Positions 61,423-64,000 of a stretch of 64,000 bases of DNA are shown in pieces. Numbering within the stretch: the stretch's first letter is position 1; every line of letters starts with the position of its first letter. The stretch comes from Trichopria drosophilae (Eukaryota > Arthropoda > Insecta > Hymenoptera > Diapriidae), in assembly GCA_030407085.1 (NCBI GenBank), contig CM059586.1:102747501-102811500 (forward strand), in the 5' to 3' direction. Below the pieces are notes generated by a model. The model ran no database searches. It saw only the letters and a list, made by a program, of their open reading frames with translations, and had not been told where the DNA came from. The position numbers and the translations under genes are program-made.

Positions 61423-61902
61423 ATGCCGCCATATTTAATTCAGAAACCAATTGAATTCATTTTTGACCGTAATGACATACTTAAAAATGCTAGACTAGGT
61501 CACTTTGAAGGCAATACCAGTCCTTTTTCAAGTTCAGAACGAAAAAACACCCAGTTTCAATTTTTTTTTGCCTCTGTTACTTTTGAGATATTTTTCTTTG
61601 AATCCTTTTTATGCTCCCGGCTACTTGTCGCCAAATTGATTCCTTCTCATGATAGTCCCTGGATTGCACTCGATGGCGTTCGCCCCGCGGAGAAATTCGT
61701 CCTACCTAATCAATTAAGTTCCAGCGACATCGCCTTGCCTTTTTGCCCCGACGGTAGCTCAAGCTCGATCGATAGCCCAGTTCGATGTAACCGCAACTCG
61801 AAACTGAAAAGCGACAAAATAAGCCTCGAAACTCGGACTAACGAGGGAGCCATTGGCCGACGACGTTTTCTTCCCTTTTTTTCAACTCTATTGAAATTGT
61901 AA
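61423..61902 (+). CDS. Orphan open frame, 159 residues
   Basis: An ATG frame runs 159 codons to TAA. The 5' end overlaps a CGCCATATTTAATT word of the dispersed CCGCCATTTTGAAT repeat family, while 61610-61900 is a GC-richer, non-repetitive stretch with Ser-rich and basic residues. No domain is recognised. The mixed origin (repeat plus unique DNA) argues against an old gene. The opposite strand is also open for 76 codons here. Confidence 0.18.
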   Translation: MPPYLIQKPIEFIFDRNDILKNARLGHFEGNTSPFSSSERKNTQFQFFFASVTFEIFFFESFLCSRLLVAKLIPSHDSPWIALDGVRPAEKFVLPNQLSSSDIALPFCPDGSSSSIDSPVRCNRNSKLKSDKISLETRTNEGAIGRRRFLPFFSTLLKL

Positions 61903-62260
61903 CGTCCAATCCAAAGACGATTGCCGTTTCCGACGACCACAGATTTCGTCTGGGATAAAAAGTTGTCGACGGCCTCTAGATCACTTTTTCAGTTTTATTT
62001 GTCCAAACCATTTTTTGGAAATAGTAACTTCAATGAAGGTCCAAAAAAACAGTAAAAATCAGATTTTTTAATGATTTTGTGCCAAAAAAAATGATTAATT
62101 ATAATTTTTTATTATATTTTTAGTGGTAATGTACTCCTTCAGTATCTTTCAATAAAATGAATAAAACTATTGTTTATTTTCTGAAAAAACAGTATTGTTA
62201 AAAATAAATATTTTGTATTTATTATTATTAGAACTTTATTTAAATTCATTATGAATTTCA

Positions 62261-62330
62261 GCTTTTAGTAGGTAGACCTTCCAATCGGCGACCGAAAGGT
62301 CCCGGGTTCAAGTCCCGGCGCGGCATTTTT
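62261..62330 (+). other. tRNA-like SINE head or tRNA pseudogene with Pol III terminator
   Basis: The right half has a perfect 5 bp T-stem and 7-nt loop (CCGGG TTCAAGT CCCGG), a consensus B box (GGTTCAAGTCC, 62305-62315), an acceptor-like CGCGGCA and an immediate T5. TAGTAGGTAGACC resembles a D-arm/A box, and ACCTTCC..GAAAGGT a distorted anticodon arm. No 5' acceptor strand complementary to CGCGGCA is present, so it is not an intact tRNA gene. It is either a tRNA-derived SINE fragment or a 5'-truncated pseudogene. Confidence 0.65.
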
Positions 62331-63449
62331 CTCTACTTTATTCCTCTTTTTTTTTTTAATGAACAAAAAAATTACCAAAAAAAACGTAAAAATGTATATC
62401 GTTTTCTCCAAAGTGACAATTGATTGTACTGTAATTTGTTAACTCAAGAAATATATTTACTATTTAAATTCTTATTATAAAATTACTATAATTAATTTTC
62501 ATTACATTAGAAGACGAATATTAAACGTGGAATTTTAAGAAATAAAAATACCACTGCTCATTCTTCAAAACCATAATTAACAAATTACGTCTAATTTTTA
62601 ACATCGAATTTATCAGCTACAAATCCCAACAGTTGTTGCGAATATTTCTTTGCTGTATACAACTTGTTATCTGTGACGTAAACTTTTAGAAGCAATCTCG
62701 ACTTCGGAGCGGTAAGTAAATCATTCTTTTCCGTGTTTATAGTAGCTAAAGGGCGATGGCGTTAAATGTAATATTTTGACGAGATGAAATCCAATAAAAA
62801 TACATACATTTATCTCAAGTTGACGTAAATCTGATTATGTTTTATTTTATGCTATGAACATATAATTCGATTTCAATATTTATTTCTGAAAATATCAAAA
62901 AAGGAATCACGTCAAAAAATTAGATATTAAAAACTATAAAAATTGAAGCGAAAATAGAACAAAATTAATATCTTTGCAACAAAATTTCCAAAAAACTTGT
63001 ATTCTTTTCGTTAACATTCGTAACAGACAAAAATATTTGTTTGAATAAAAATGATAAGAAATCAATTTTACGTCTATAAATTATTTATTAAAAAGGAATC
63101 ATCCAAAAAATTCACTCTAAAAATCACATTTTTACTTCCTACTTTTCTATGTCGTTCATGTAAAAGAACTTACAATTGTTATAAAAGTTACCGTAATTAT
63201 AAAAAAATCATTTCATGTATAAGAATCACTGTATTTATCTGAGTGCAAAGTTAAAACGTAAAATTATGTTATTTCTGAATCATTCGATATTCAGATGCTA
63301 TCAAAATTTGTGTTATCAAATCTAAAAGAAAATAAATTATTATGATTTAGTAACAGCAACTATGCAACAGTGCCTCTCAATATTAGCTTCCCCAATATTG
63401 GCCCCCTCTTAACCCTTTGAGACGCACATTTCAAGGGATATTCTAATTA
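62331..63449. other. AT-rich DNA, no gene seen
   Basis: No recognised repeat, exon or RNA gene. Confidence 0.4.
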
Positions 63450-63900
63450 TTTCAAAGTATACGACATACAGTTTTCGGTGACGCTGATTCCGAATCCCAT
63501 GACAATTTTTCGAAATTAAAAATGGCGCATCCAATATGGAGGACAAAATTTTAAAAATTTGAGACAAATTCGTGAAAATACGTACTGAGGGTTTTCTTGG
63601 TTGCTGATTACAAAAAACTGACGTCGGATTCGCAATCAGAGTCCTCGAAACCCCTCGACTATAGTTTTTCACGAACTTTTCTCTAATTTGTACCATTTTG
63701 TCCGCCATATTAGATCCGCCATTTTGAATGTCGGAAAATCGACATCGGATTCATAATCAGCGACCCTGAACACCCTCGAGTCCTGATTTTTATAAACTTT
63801 ACTTAAGTTTTCAAAATTTTGTCCGCCATACTGTATCCGTCTTTTAGAATTTCGAAAAATTAACATCCAATTCGGAATCACCGACCTCGAAAACGTAAGT
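63450..63900. repeat. CCGCCATTTTGAAT-family repeat, copy 3
   Basis: Starts with an inverted subunit (AAAATGGCGCATCCAATATG) and continues with direct subunits (GTCCGCCATATTAGATCCGC, CATCGGATTCATAATCAGCG, CACCCTCGAGTCC). The two minus-strand frames of 99 and 78 codons here fall inside the repeat and share its periodicity; they are not genes. Confidence 0.7.
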
Positions 63901-64000
63901 AACAATAATTAAAACTACATATTTACTGCCGAATTTCTTCGGAAATGAATTAATCATATAAAGTGACATTTTTAAGCGTTGTTTGTAACAAAAACAAAAA

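Noticed and set aside
63409..63905. Two minus-strand frames of 99 and 78 codons
   Set aside because: Both lie within the CCGCCATTTTGAAT repeat and translate its subunits.

Overview
The window looks like nuclear DNA from an insect, possibly a hymenopteran. It is about two-thirds AT, almost empty of coding sequence, carries introns with GT..AG borders, and has one recognisable animal gene. The order is an inference from composition and style, not from a diagnostic gene.

The one secure gene is on the minus strand. A single 2.9 kb exon (41123-43998), bounded by a clean acceptor and a GTGAGT donor, encodes one transmembrane segment followed by the start of the cysteine-rich lumenal domain of NLF-1/FAM155 (NALF). 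This ER protein supports folding and axonal delivery of the sodium leak channel NALCN. The exons for the rest of that domain should lie to the left on the minus strand and were not found. A CpG-rich, GAGA-repeat-rich island at 50.0-52.5 kb upstream is the best promoter candidate. A separate micro-exon at 27411-27476 (-), a signal peptide ending at a splice donor, may start another secreted protein. A few unrecognised open frames are listed with low confidence.

The rest is intronic or intergenic DNA with GC-richer islands (5.7, 9.4, 10.3, 13.1-14.7, 27.3, 30.4, 31.9, 39.6, 40.6 kb) and many repeats. Two systems stand out. First, a 15-18 bp inverted-repeat core, TTACTACTTA...TAAGTAGTAA, recurs throughout. 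It occurs as single dispersed hairpins (4-30 kb), as a tandem array of about 17 hairpins with a 72-77 bp period (32593-33770), as a shortened copy of that array (37640-38075), and as a higher-order array with a roughly 340 bp period (45478-46790). The 32.6 kb array resembles in layout the tandem-hairpin endo-siRNA loci of Drosophila. Second, a 596 bp fold-back element at 57419-58014 has arms of about 228 bp and a complete hammerhead ribozyme at its apex on the minus strand, with all core residues and three helices present.

Other repeats: two nested fold-backs (6.2-7.9 and 55 kb), two fold-back minisatellites (20.1 and 21.4 kb), a 550 bp element in opposite orientations at 25.5 and 29.2 kb, a four-copy tandem repeat at 55.8-56.8 kb, several copies of a CCGCCATTTTGAAT family at 58-64 kb, a GA-rich tract at 38.2 kb, and a tRNA-like SINE head at 62.3 kb. 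No transposase or reverse transcriptase was seen.
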